A stretch of DNA of 64,000 bases, taken from NCBI GenBank assembly GCA_965221635.1, contig OZ244902.1, forward strand, positions 1,674,001 to 1,738,000, given 5' to 3'. This DNA comes from JAAXHB01 sp965221635. GTDB lineage: Bacteria > Actinomycetota > Acidimicrobiia > Acidimicrobiales > Aldehydirespiratoraceae. Made by a program: the position numbers and the translations under genes. Positions within the stretch are counted from its first letter, which is position 1, and each line of letters starts with the position of its first letter. A model generated the notes under the pieces. That model was not told the DNA's origin, ran no database searches, and worked only from the letters and a program-made list of their open reading frames with translations. Shown here piece by piece: positions 1 to 8,249 of the stretch.

Positions 1-1
1 G

Positions 2-403
2 AACAACGAACCGGCTTCGGTGCCGCCGGGCTGGCCGCTGCGGGCGAGGCGAATGTTCAGCTTCATGCTCGGCCACAAAGCCCAGTTCACCCCCTACGGG
101 CTGCACAAGTACCGGTGGGATCCGGTTCGGCGGGCGCTCGTGGAGGCGTGGGTGAACACCGAGGTGTCGTCACCCAATTCGGTGCCTGCGGTGGCCGAGG
201 ACTCAAACCTGGTGTTCACCTGCGGCACCCGCAACGGCAAGTGGACAATCGAGGCGCTCGACTGGGAAACCGGCGAGAGCCGGTTCCATTTGGTGGTGGG
301 CGGCTCGCGCTACAACACGCTCGGCGCCGGCATCTCCCTCGACGAGGAGGGCCGTCTGCTTTACGGCACGATCTTCGGCAAGCTGCGGCTGCTGGTTGCC
401 TGA
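2..403 (+). CDS. C-terminal part of a beta-propeller-like protein (5' end outside window)
   Basis: The frame is open from the left edge, so only about the last 133 codons are visible. The protein has short strand-like blocks and a segment W-T-I-E-A-L-D-W-E-T-G-E that resembles blade ends of PQQ/YVTN-type propellers; this fold assignment is an inference from pattern only. No catalytic motif or signal peptide can be judged because the N-terminus is missing. The TGA stop lies 3 bp from the stop of the convergent toxin-like gene, leaving no room for a separate terminator. A GTG at 20 exists but there is no reason to call it the start. Confidence 0.6.
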   Translation, partial: NNEPASVPPGWPLRARRMFSFMLGHKAQFTPYGLHKYRWDPVRRALVEAWVNTEVSSPNSVPAVAEDSNLVFTCGTRNGKWTIEALDWETGESRFHLVVGGSRYNTLGAGISLDEEGRLLYGTIFGKLRLLVA

Positions 404-406
404 GGC

Positions 407-1717
407 TCAGTTTGGGAGCCACATCTTTGAGAGCTTGTGCTCACCCGCACGCTTGGCGATCGTCTCGCACGAGTCGCTGAAGAACCCACCGGTGATGCCA
501 AGGTCGTAACCATCGGCTTGCCACAGACGGTTGGCGATCTTCTCGAGCGGTCCCTGGGTGACCGATTCCGCTTTGCCTTGCAGTTTGGCGACGTCTATTC
601 CCGCCTGGTCGGCAAGCCATCCCATGGTGGTGTTGCACTTCGCTGATGGCGTCACGGACTGAATGACGGTGCTCGCCGTCCAGTTGTAGGTGGTGCCCTT
701 GACCAGCGCTTGACCCGTTTCCCCGGCCGCCGTCTTGAGCCCGGACTTGCGCAAAGTGTCCGAAGCGTGTTTCACCACTCTCACCGCTGCGGTCACCCCG
801 GATCCCGACAGGCCCGGCAACGGCACCAGTCCCAGCGCGTAGATCCCGGCCATCGCCCAGTCGCCGTGCAAGGCGTAGTAGATCGACCTGGCGCCGTCCA
901 CCACGTCACCGATCACCGGCACGAAGGACACCATGTCAAGCGCTTCGCTCCAGCTGATCACGCTGTCGGGGTGGTGGTAGGCCCGGTCGTCGAGCACCTG
1001 GCGCACCGCGGCCGCGGTTTCGGGTGGCAGGTCGTAATCGGCGAGGAAGGACTCGAAGTCGCGTCTGCTGAGGCGTCCGTCGGGTTGGCCGCCACGCCCG
1101 GCGATGTCGATCAGCGAAGCGTGGGGAAGCAGCGTCGCCCACGCCTCGGTTTTGGCGATGAACGCGTCGATGTCGTCCAGGCTGAGCCGGCCGTCACGAT
1201 CGGTGGGGTCGTAGGCGAACTCGCCGCTGTAGGGGTTGGTGATGTACTCGTCGTTGTGTTTGGCGGTTTCCACCCGGTCAAAGAAGTCGTCGTGGTTCAG
1301 CAGCCACTCGGCTGCCTCGCTGGTTTCGTCGTCGAGCTGGTTGCGCGCCCATTCCAGGTCACGCCGCGACAGGATCCCGTCGCCGCGAGCGGGCTTGCCC
1401 CTCGATTCGATGGCGGTGAACATGACGCGGATGCGTTCCAGGGCGGCCAGGCCTGCGTTCATGTCGGCGCCGCCGGCGAGCACCACGGCGATTCGACCGC
1501 GAAGCCCGTCCGCTTGCTCACGCAGATCGGTGGCGGTTCGGCTCAACCCGCGTGGAACATCGGGTGTCGCTCCACGCAGCAGTTCCGACGCGTCCGCGAG
1601 AGGCTCAAGCAGCGCCCGCGCGTCGTCTTCGAGGTCTTCGGCGGCCACGGTCATGCGATGATGCAACTCCAACGCACGCTCAGCATCCAAAAGCATAAGA
1701 TCAGACATGACACACAT
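407..1717 (-). CDS. polymorphic-toxin-like protein with EF-hand-like repeats and a pre-toxin segment
   Basis: 436 residues, no recognised full-length family. Residues 10-100 are helical. Three copies of a DG-x-L-S-x-x-D motif follow (about 112-122, 174-186, 212-224), resembling degenerate Ca-binding EF-hand loops. Residues 266-316 contain V-P-V-I-G-D-V-V-D-G-A, then G-D-W-x-M-A and a P-L-P-G segment followed by K-H; this order is typical of the pre-toxin linker of actinobacterial and Bacillus polymorphic toxins. The last ~90 residues (345-436), with two cysteines, would be the effector domain but match no toxin I know. No immunity gene follows: the next gene downstream is convergent. No signal peptide or WXG motif is visible. 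The start could also be the ATG at 1708. Function is inferred. Confidence 0.6.
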   Translation of the reverse strand: MCVMSDLMLLDAERALELHHRMTVAAEDLEDDARALLEPLADASELLRGATPDVPRGLSRTATDLREQADGLRGRIAVVLAGGADMNAGLAALERIRVMFTAIESRGKPARGDGILSRRDLEWARNQLDDETSEAAEWLLNHDDFFDRVETAKHNDEYITNPYSGEFAYDPTDRDGRLSLDDIDAFIAKTEAWATLLPHASLIDIAGRGGQPDGRLSRRDFESFLADYDLPPETAAAVRQVLDDRAYHHPDSVISWSEALDMVSFVPVIGDVVDGARSIYYALHGDWAMAGIYALGLVPLPGLSGSGVTAAVRVVKHASDTLRKSGLKTAAGETGQALVKGTTYNWTASTVIQSVTPSAKCNTTMGWLADQAGIDVAKLQGKAESVTQGPLEKIANRLWQADGYDLGITGGFFSDSCETIAKRAGEHKLSKMWLPN

Positions 1718-1805
1718 TGAAACACATTTGAATAGTCATTCAAACTCGGCGCATGGGCAGCGGCGGGCCGATCGGTGGGATCCGAGCCCGACACGCACGC
1801 CGGCG

Positions 1806-1811
1806 TAGGGT
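1806..1811 (+). promoter_or_regulatory. -10 element of a probable leaderless promoter (aminotransferase)
   Basis: TAGGGT fits TAnnnT and sits exactly 7 nt before the ATG at 1819, so transcription would begin at or next to the start codon. It favours the start at 1819 over the ATG at 1753. Confidence 0.5.
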
Positions 1812-1818
1812 CCCACAG

Positions 1819-3003
1819 ATGGCCGACAGCGCGCCCAACCCTTACCTGGTGCCACGCTTGCAGGGCTTCGGCACCACGATCTTCGCGCAGATGTCCGCTT
1901 TGGCGTTGCGCACCCAAAGCATCAACCTGGGCCAGGGATTTCCCGACGTGGACGGCCCTCCGGAAGTCACCGAAACCGCGGTTGAGGCCATACGCAGCGG
2001 CGATTACAACCAGTACCCGCCGGGGATCGGCCATCCCGAACTGCGCCACGCGGTGAGCGAGCACCAGCAGCGATTTTGGGGTATGGAGTTCGATCCCGAC
2101 ACCGAGGTGCTGATCACCGCAGGCGCCACCGAGGCCCTCACCGCGGCGCTGTTGGCGCTGGTCGGGCCCGGTGAGGAGGTGGTCACCTTCGAGCCGTACT
2201 ACGACTCGTACGCCGCGGCGATCGCCATGACCCCCGGCGAACGGCGGGTGGTCACCTTGCGCCCGCCCGATTACCGGTTCGACCCGGCCGAGTTGGCGGC
2301 GGCGTTCGGGCCTCGCACCAAGGTGATGTTGTTCAACTCGCCGCACAACCCCACCGGCAAGGTGTTCAACGCCGACGAGGTGGCGCTGATCGCCGAGTTG
2401 TGCGTGAAACACGACGTGGTGGCAGTAACCGACGAGGTGTACGAGCATCTGGTGTTCGACGACAACACCCACATCCCCCTCGCCACCCTTCCGGGCATGG
2501 CCGACCGCACGGTCACGATCTCATCGGGTGGCAAAACCCTGTCGGTGACCGGGTGGAAGATCGGCTGGGCGTGCGGGCGCAGCGAACTTGTGAAGGCCGT
2601 GCAAACCGCCAAGCAGTTCCTCACCTACGTGAGCGGCGGGCCGTTCCAACCGGCGGTGGCGGCGGGGCTGCGCATGGGCGACGAGTTCTTCGAGTCGCTT
2701 GCGGGCGACCTGCAACACAAGCGTGACCGGCTGTGTGAGGGCCTCGACGCTGCCGGGTTTGTGCCGTCTGTTCCTCAGGGCACGTACTTCGTGACCGCCG
2801 ACATTCGCCCACTCGGTTTCGATGACGGCATCGAGTTCTGTTTGAGCCTGCCCGAGCGTTGCGGCGTGGTGGCGGTGCCGTGTCAGGTGTTCTACGACGA
2901 CAAAGCCGCCGGCGCCCCGTTCGTGCGTTTCGCGGCATGCAAACGCACAGAGGTGATAGACGAAGCCTCAAGACGCCTCGCCACCCTCGCCAAAGGCCGA
3001 TGA
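1819..3003 (+). CDS. PLP-dependent class I/II aminotransferase (DapC / methionine-glutamine transaminase type)
   Basis: 394 residues, full length for fold-type-I class I/II aminotransferases. Visible landmarks are N-L-G-Q-G-F-P-D near residue 36, N-Q-Y-P-P-G at 64, N-S-P-H-N-P-T-G at 173-180, D-E-V-Y-E-H at 205 and the PLP lysine in S-S-G-G-K-T (K239). Overall it looks closest to the mycobacterial DapC/kynurenine-aminotransferase group. The next gene, 33 bp downstream on the same strand, encodes an omega-amidase. That pairing is characteristic of glutamine- or methionine-transaminases, whose 2-oxoglutaramate product is hydrolysed by the amidase. So transamination of methionine or keto-methylthiobutyrate with glutamine is at least as likely as succinyl-diaminopimelate transamination. 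Confidence 0.88.
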   Translation: MADSAPNPYLVPRLQGFGTTIFAQMSALALRTQSINLGQGFPDVDGPPEVTETAVEAIRSGDYNQYPPGIGHPELRHAVSEHQQRFWGMEFDPDTEVLITAGATEALTAALLALVGPGEEVVTFEPYYDSYAAAIAMTPGERRVVTLRPPDYRFDPAELAAAFGPRTKVMLFNSPHNPTGKVFNADEVALIAELCVKHDVVAVTDEVYEHLVFDDNTHIPLATLPGMADRTVTISSGGKTLSVTGWKIGWACGRSELVKAVQTAKQFLTYVSGGPFQPAVAAGLRMGDEFFESLAGDLQHKRDRLCEGLDAAGFVPSVPQGTYFVTADIRPLGFDDGIEFCLSLPERCGVVAVPCQVFYDDKAAGAPFVRFAACKRTEVIDEASRRLATLAKGR

Positions 3004-3036
3004 TTCGGAGCACCGGAAGCGACTTGGGAGGTTGAC

Positions 3037-3810
3037 GTGTTGAGGGTTGCCGCTGTTCAGCACGACATCGTTTGGGAAGACCCTGCCGCCAACATTTCTT
3101 TGCGCGCCGAGGACGTTCGCCAAGTCGCCGCAGGTGATCTGCAGGCCGATCTGGTGGTGTTCAGCGAAATGTTCACCACCGGGTTCTCGATGGACGCGGC
3201 CCGCCTGGCCGAGCCACCCGACGGGCCGACCACCAAGTTCCTGGCCGAGTCCGCGCAACAGCACCAGGTGTGGACCGCGGGTTCGGTGCCGGAGACAACG
3301 CCGGGCCATGATCGTCCCACGAACCGTTTCGTGCTGGCCGGCCCCAACGGCGAGCTGCACCGCTACTCGAAGGTTCACCCGTTCAGCTACGCCGGTGAGC
3401 ACAAGCACTACAGCCCAGGCAGCGGCGTGATCACGGTGGACGTGGCGGGGGTGCGGGTGACGCCGCTGGTGTGCTACGACCTGCGCTTCTCGTACTTGTT
3501 CTGGGACGCCGCTGCCGACACGGACTGCTTCGTGGTGGTCGCCAACTGGCCCGCCGCCCGGCGGTTGCACTGGATGACGCTGCTGCGGGCTCGGGCCATC
3601 GAGAACCAGGCGTACGTGGTGGGAGTGAACCGGGTGGGCACCGACGGTTACGGCGTGGACTACGCAGGGGACTCGCTGATATTCGACCCGGTCGGCGCGC
3701 AGGTCGCCGACGCCGGCGACGCCGAGTCCGTCATCACCGCAACAGTCGATCCCGAAATGGTGGCCTCCACCAGAAGCCGCTACCCCTTCCTCGCCGACCG
3801 CCTCCGCTGA
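3037..3810 (+). CDS. carbon-nitrogen hydrolase, omega-amidase (YafV/Nit2 type)
   Basis: 257 residues. The nitrilase-superfamily triad is in place: E44 (F-S-E-M-F), K112 (Y-S-K-V-H) and C146 (V-C-Y-D-L-R). The spacing, N-W-P-A-x-R and A-R-A-I-E-N-Q-A-Y-V match the E. coli YafV / human Nit2 group, which hydrolyses 2-oxoglutaramate and 2-oxosuccinamate to the keto-diacid and ammonia. GTG start with a GGGAGG ribosome site about 7 nt upstream. Likely co-transcribed with the upstream aminotransferase; together they would run a glutamine transaminase-omega-amidase cycle that pulls transamination forward. Cytosolic, no signal peptide. Confidence 0.88.
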   Translation: MLRVAAVQHDIVWEDPAANISLRAEDVRQVAAGDLQADLVVFSEMFTTGFSMDAARLAEPPDGPTTKFLAESAQQHQVWTAGSVPETTPGHDRPTNRFVLAGPNGELHRYSKVHPFSYAGEHKHYSPGSGVITVDVAGVRVTPLVCYDLRFSYLFWDAAADTDCFVVVANWPAARRLHWMTLLRARAIENQAYVVGVNRVGTDGYGVDYAGDSLIFDPVGAQVADAGDAESVITATVDPEMVASTRSRYPFLADRLR

Positions 3811-3918
3811 TCGCGGCCAGTCCGCGGGTCAGTCCGGCCCTTCATCACATGCGGAGCGACGGCCGGTTGAACTTCTTCCACAACTCTCATGACGGGCCAG
3901 GGCCAGGGTGGAATCCCA

Positions 3919-3936
3919 CGGAGGGACGGCCCTCCG
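3919..3936. terminator. short hairpin between convergent genes
   Basis: Seven-base inverted repeat CGGAGGG / CCCTCCG with an ACGG loop, lying between the stops of the convergent omega-amidase (3810) and acyl-CoA ligase (3956) genes. There is no T-tract, so it could act as a weak bidirectional terminator or a transcript-end stabiliser. Confidence 0.4.
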
Positions 3937-3955
3937 AGTGGGGCTGTGGGGCAGC

Positions 3956-5758
3956 TCAGCCAGAGAGTTGAGCGATCAGCTCGTCTCGCAGCATGCGTTT
4001 CACGAACTTGCCGTTGGCGTTGCGCGGCAGCGGCTCTTCGCGCAACCACACATGGCTGGGATGCTTGAAACGGGCGATGCGCCCCTCCAGGAACTCGCCG
4101 AGGCCTTCGCTGCTGAGCTGAGCGTCGGGGTGCAGCACCAACGCCACCGCAACCGCCTCACCGAGTCGCTCGTCGGGCACGCCGAACACTGCCGCCTCCG
4201 CCACGGCGCCGTGTTCGTAGATGGCGTTCTCCACCTCGCCGCAGTGAACGTTCTCGCCGCCGCGGATCACCACGTCCTTGGCCCGATCAACGATGTGCAC
4301 CCAGCCGTCGCTGTCGATGCGGGCAATGTCGCCGGTGTGCAGCCACCCGTCGATGATCGTTTGCGCGGTGGCTTCGGGCTGGTTCAGGTAGCCCTTGATC
4401 ACGTTGGGGCCTCTCACCGCCAGCTCTCCGGTGGCGTCGAGGCCGAGGTCGGCTTTGGTGTCGGGGTCAACCAGCTTCGCTTCCATGCAGGGAACAACCG
4501 GCCCCACCGAACCGGGGCGTGCCACGTAGTACTCGCTGTTGATGGCGGTGGCGATGCCGGTGGTTTCGGTGAGTCCGTAACCGGTGCTTGGCCGACCCGA
4601 AGCCAGGTTGTCGTTGATGCTCAACACCAGGTCGGGTTGCACCGCGGCGCCGCCTCCGCCCATCGAGGCCAGCGACGACGTGTCGGTGGCGGCCCAGTCG
4701 GGATGGGCCAGCAGTTCGCGTGACATGGTGGGCACACCGGTGAACACGCTCACCTTCTCGGCTTCGATCAGTCTCAGCGCTTCGGTGGGATCCCAGCGGT
4801 GCATCAACACCAGGCGGCCACCCGCCGCGGTCACCGGATGCATCACACAGTTGCAGCCGGTCACGTGAAACAACGGCACCGGCAGCAAAGCCACCGCCTG
4901 CTCCGGCGGATCATCAGGTTCCTGCGTGGAGCGGTGGGGGTCGGCGGCCTGTCGTTGGGCGCGGGCCATGTCACCGCACGCGTTCACGAAGGCGATGTTG
5001 AGCAGATTGTGAACCGAGCCCTGATGTGTGAGCACGGCGCCCTTTGGCGAGCCGGTGGTTCCCGACGTGTAGAAAATGCAGGCGTCGTCGTGGCCGACGA
5101 TCTCCGCGTCGGGCAGCTCCGCAGGCGGGTCTCCCAGGGCGGCGGGGGTGATCACGTCGTCCCAAAATTGCACTCCCCGCTCGGCAAGTTCGGTGCGGTC
5201 GTGTTGGCTCTCGAGGCGGGTGGCCAGCACCGTGGGGGGATCGCTGAGTCCGTCCAGTTGGCCCAGCACGCGATCGAGGCGCTCCCCGTCCACGATCAGC
5301 ACCTTGGGCGCGGAGTCGCCCAGAGCGAAGGCCATCTCGGGGCCTGTCCACCAGGCGTTCATTCCCACCAAAGCGGCGCCCACCGAGATCGTGGCCCAGT
5401 AGCCGAGAACCCACTCCGGGTAGTTGCGCATCGCCACAGCCACCCGATCACCGCGGCCCACGCCGTGGGCGTCGCGCAGCCAGTGGGCCAGCACCCGCAC
5501 CGCGGCGTGCGCGTCGGCGTAGGTGTAACGCTGCGAGCCGTACACCAGAAAGTCCCTGTCCGCGTGGGCTTGGGACATTTCCCAAATCAGCCGCATGTTC
5601 GGCGGGGCGGCGTCGAACACCCGCGCCGGTGATCCGTTCACCTCCTGCACGCTGAACCCGAAGGGCGCACCCGGCGCGGTGAGCACATTCCACGCGTCGT
5701 GGAAGCTCGAAACCAATTCCTGCGCCTCGGCGTGCGACCCCAAAGATTCGTCTGTCAT
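3956..5758 (-). CDS. acyl-CoA synthetase (FadD-like AMP-binding ligase)
   Basis: 600 residues with the ANL-superfamily core motifs: Y-T-S-G-T-T-G-S-P-K-G (P-loop, A3), G-Y-G-L-T-E-T-T (A5), G-W-L-H-T-G-D (A7), the hinge region D-R-A-K-D-V-V-I-R-G-G-E-N (A8) and the C-terminal lysine in R-N-A-N-G-K-F (A10). The enzyme adenylates a carboxylate and transfers it to CoA; the chain length cannot be read from sequence. A ~25-residue insertion rich in Q, P and D lies just after the P-loop region. The frame is open upstream to 6262, but that part is antisense to psuG. The ATG at 5758 is preceded by a -10-like TAGGAT at 7 nt and gives a normal N-terminus. Confidence 0.9.
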   Translation of the reverse strand: MTDESLGSHAEAQELVSSFHDAWNVLTAPGAPFGFSVQEVNGSPARVFDAAPPNMRLIWEMSQAHADRDFLVYGSQRYTYADAHAAVRVLAHWLRDAHGVGRGDRVAVAMRNYPEWVLGYWATISVGAALVGMNAWWTGPEMAFALGDSAPKVLIVDGERLDRVLGQLDGLSDPPTVLATRLESQHDRTELAERGVQFWDDVITPAALGDPPAELPDAEIVGHDDACIFYTSGTTGSPKGAVLTHQGSVHNLLNIAFVNACGDMARAQRQAADPHRSTQEPDDPPEQAVALLPVPLFHVTGCNCVMHPVTAAGGRLVLMHRWDPTEALRLIEAEKVSVFTGVPTMSRELLAHPDWAATDTSSLASMGGGGAAVQPDLVLSINDNLASGRPSTGYGLTETTGIATAINSEYYVARPGSVGPVVPCMEAKLVDPDTKADLGLDATGELAVRGPNVIKGYLNQPEATAQTIIDGWLHTGDIARIDSDGWVHIVDRAKDVVIRGGENVHCGEVENAIYEHGAVAEAAVFGVPDERLGEAVAVALVLHPDAQLSSEGLGEFLEGRIARFKHPSHVWLREEPLPRNANGKFVKRMLRDELIAQLSG

Positions 5759-5765
5759 GGACGCG

Positions 5766-5771
5766 ATCCTA
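5766..5771 (-). promoter_or_regulatory. -10 element of a probable leaderless promoter (acyl-CoA ligase)
   Basis: On the minus strand this reads TAGGAT, 7 nt before the ATG at 5758. The region 5759-5825 separates this gene from the divergent psuG. Confidence 0.5.
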
Positions 5772-5825
5772 CGATTGCGGTGTGACCCGCACAGAAGCAC
5801 CCCCCGTAATGCCGACGAGCTTGGC

Positions 5826-6737
5826 ATGACCGACGCGTCGGGGGTGCTGGTGGGGCCCGAGGTTGCCGACGCGCTGGCCGCCGGTGCGCCGGTGGTTGCG
5901 TTGGAGTCGGTGATCTTCTCGGGTTTGGGTTTGCCGGCGCCGGCCAACCGGCAGTGCCTTGAGCGGGTGTGCAATGCCGTTCGCGGCGAGGGGGCGGTGC
6001 CGGCGCTGATCGGCTTGGTCGATTCGGTGCCGGTGGTGGGCGCCTCCGAAGAGCAGGCGCGTCGGCTAACAGGTGCCAACGTGAAGCTCGCCGCACGAGA
6101 CCTGGGCCCGGCGATCGGCACAGGGCTGCCGGTGGGGGTCACCACGGTGTCCGCGTCGCTGGTGCTGGCCGCTGCGGCGGGGATCGAGGTGTTCGCCACC
6201 GGCGGCATCGGTGGGGTGCATCGGGGCGCGGCGCTCACCGGTGACATCAGCCAAGACCTCACCGCCCTGTCTCGTCACCGTTTGGTGGTGGTGTCCTCGG
6301 GGGTGAAGGCGTTCCTGGACGTGGCCCTCACCTTGGAATACCTGGAAACGCTCGGCGTGGCGGTGGTTGGCTGGCAGACCGACCGCTTCCCGGCGTTCTA
6401 CCTGCGCGACGGCGGATGCGCCGTGCCATGGACGGTGAACAACGCTGCGCAGGTTGCGAATGCGTTCCGGGCCGGGTCGGGGCTCGGCGCTGCCTCGTCA
6501 CTGCTGGTCGCGAACCCGATCCCTGCTTCCGCGGAACTGGACGCAGCAGTAGTGGACGAGGCGATTCAAGCTGCGTTGGGTGACACGGGCCCCAGAACCG
6601 GCCCCGATGTGACCCCCAAAGTGCTGGACCACCTGGCCGAAACAACCGCAGGCGCCACGGTGGAAGCCAACCTTGCCCTCGCCGAATCCAACGCCAAGGT
6701 CGCCGCCAAGATCGCGTCCGCCCTGGCAGCGGGCTGA
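5826..6737 (+). CDS. psuG: pseudouridine-5'-phosphate glycosidase
   Basis: 303 residues, family-typical length. It reversibly splits pseudouridine 5'-phosphate into uracil and ribose 5-phosphate. Hallmark stretches of the PsuG/IndA family are present: A-L-E-S-V-I-F-S-G-L-G near residue 24, G-T-G-L-P-V-G-V-T-T-V, A-T-G-G-I-G-G-V-H-R-G, D-I-S-Q-D-L, V-V-S-S-G-V-K and N-P-I-P. The usual partner kinase PsuK is not in the window; the gene stands alone between a divergent acyl-CoA ligase and a P450. The first ATG in frame with the family N-terminus is 5826; no clear ribosome site is seen. Cytosolic. Confidence 0.93.
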   Translation: MTDASGVLVGPEVADALAAGAPVVALESVIFSGLGLPAPANRQCLERVCNAVRGEGAVPALIGLVDSVPVVGASEEQARRLTGANVKLAARDLGPAIGTGLPVGVTTVSASLVLAAAAGIEVFATGGIGGVHRGAALTGDISQDLTALSRHRLVVVSSGVKAFLDVALTLEYLETLGVAVVGWQTDRFPAFYLRDGGCAVPWTVNNAAQVANAFRAGSGLGAASSLLVANPIPASAELDAAVVDEAIQAALGDTGPRTGPDVTPKVLDHLAETTAGATVEANLALAESNAKVAAKIASALAAG

Positions 6738-6874
6738 ACGCACAAGGGCCGTCCATGTGTCGCCGTGCCCTCGGGCGGGTGGTGGCTTAGTGTGCCGGAG
6801 TTGCTCGGTTTCGATTCCCGAACCGGAACCGGGCCGACGAACGGCACCAGAGGCCGAGCGAAGGGCTGCCTGTT

Positions 6875-8074
6875 GTGAGTGACGAACTGCTGTTGAGAAT
6901 CGTCAGCGATCCCGAGGCGATCGCCAATCCCTACCCGTTGCTGCGTGAACTGCGCGAAACGGCACCGGTTCACAAGATCGGGTTCGCCGACTTCTGGGCG
7001 CTCACCCGTTACGACGACTGTCGGGCGGTGCTGCGGGATTTGCGCCTCGGCGCGGCCGAGCCGGGAATGGAGGTTCCCACCTTGGCGGGTCGAGCGGCCC
7101 GTCAGCCCGAGGGGGAACGGTCGATGCTGTTCCTCAATCCGCCCGATCACACTCGGCTGCGTTCGCTGGTGAGCCGAGCGTTCACACCGCGGCGGGTGGC
7201 GGGGCTGCGCCCGGTGGTGGAGTCGATGACCTCGGAGCTTCTCGACACGCTGGCCGAAGCCGGTGGCGGTGACCTGATCGACATGTTGGCGTTCCCGCTT
7301 CCCGCCAACGTGATCAGCGAACTGGTGGGCGTGCCCCGCTCCGACCGGGACTGGCTTCGACCACTCGTGGCCGACCTCACCGCCAACCTTGAGCCGTCCA
7401 CCACCCCCGAGGAAGCCGAGAGCGCCGAAGCCGCGGGCGAGCAGGTGCGCCTCTACGTTCACGACCTGATCGCCCGCCGCCGGGCCGCCCCCGCCGATGA
7501 TCTGCTGTCTGGGCTGATCGAGGCCAGCGACGGCGCCGACCGTCTCACCGAGGGCGAGGTGGCGCTCACCGTGATGCTCATCTACGCCGCGGGATTCGAG
7601 ACCACATCGAACCTGATCGGCAACATCGTGTACACGCTGCTGCGCCACCCCGACCAACTGGAGTTGTTGCGAGCCGACCGGTCGCTGGTACCCACCGCGG
7701 TGGACGAGGTGCTCCGCTACGAAACGCCGGTGCAGCTCGACGGCCGCCTGGCTTTCGAGGACGTTGAGGTGGGCGGCGTGGTGATCCCCAAGGGTCACAG
7801 CGTGATGACCTTGCTTGGGGCCGCCAACCGCGATCCTGCGGTGATCGACCGGCCCGACACCTTCGACGTGACCCGCTCCGAGGTGCCGTTGTTGTCGTTC
7901 TCGTCAGGAATCCACTACTGCCTCGGAGCGTCCCTCGCCCGCCTCGAAGGCCAAGTGGTGCTAGACGGCCTCCTCGAACGCTTCCCAACCTGGCATGGCC
8001 TCCAACAGCCCCCACCCTGGAAACAAAGAATCACCCTAAGAGGCCTGGCCAACCTCCAAGTAACCCTCTCCTAA
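6875..8074 (+). CDS. cytochrome P450
   Basis: 399 residues, the normal size of a soluble bacterial class I P450. The I-helix oxygen-activation motif is A-G-F-E-T-T, the K-helix ExxR is E-V-L-R, and the heme-binding loop F-S-S-G-I-H-Y-C-L-G places the axial thiolate at C349. It needs external ferredoxin and reductase partners, none of which are nearby. The substrate is unknown; neighbouring acyl-CoA ligases and an enoyl-CoA hydratase suggest a lipid, sterol or terpenoid. GTG start with GAAGGG upstream. The distal 100 bp of the gene is unusually rich in C and A in wobble positions. Confidence 0.93.
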   Translation: MSDELLLRIVSDPEAIANPYPLLRELRETAPVHKIGFADFWALTRYDDCRAVLRDLRLGAAEPGMEVPTLAGRAARQPEGERSMLFLNPPDHTRLRSLVSRAFTPRRVAGLRPVVESMTSELLDTLAEAGGGDLIDMLAFPLPANVISELVGVPRSDRDWLRPLVADLTANLEPSTTPEEAESAEAAGEQVRLYVHDLIARRRAAPADDLLSGLIEASDGADRLTEGEVALTVMLIYAAGFETTSNLIGNIVYTLLRHPDQLELLRADRSLVPTAVDEVLRYETPVQLDGRLAFEDVEVGGVVIPKGHSVMTLLGAANRDPAVIDRPDTFDVTRSEVPLLSFSSGIHYCLGASLARLEGQVVLDGLLERFPTWHGLQQPPPWKQRITLRGLANLQVTLS

Positions 8075-8249
8075 CCCCCGGCATCCAAGGCGCGCCGTTC
8101 CTGCAGTCCAAGGCGGCATCCCAAGGAGGCACAGAGCCTGCGCGCGGCATAGGCGCCAGCGATAGGAGCCAGCGCGGCAGCAGGCGTGGTGCGGCCCATG
8201 GCCGGTTGCAAGCAGCTTGGGTGCCGCAGTGGGGGATGGGGTTGCGGGG

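Noticed and set aside
1753..1818. Upstream ATG extending the aminotransferase by 22 residues
   Set aside because: The extension is arginine-rich, unlike the family N-terminus, and would translate through the TAGGGT promoter element.
5759..6262. 168-residue N-terminal extension of the acyl-CoA ligase frame
   Set aside because: It is the antisense shadow of psuG; the ligase family starts near the ATG at 5758.
8091..8103. 13-bp word GCATCCAAGGCGC repeated at 14588-14600 in another intergenic region
   Set aside because: Only 13 bp match with no extended similarity; expected by chance or as part of unrelated hairpins.
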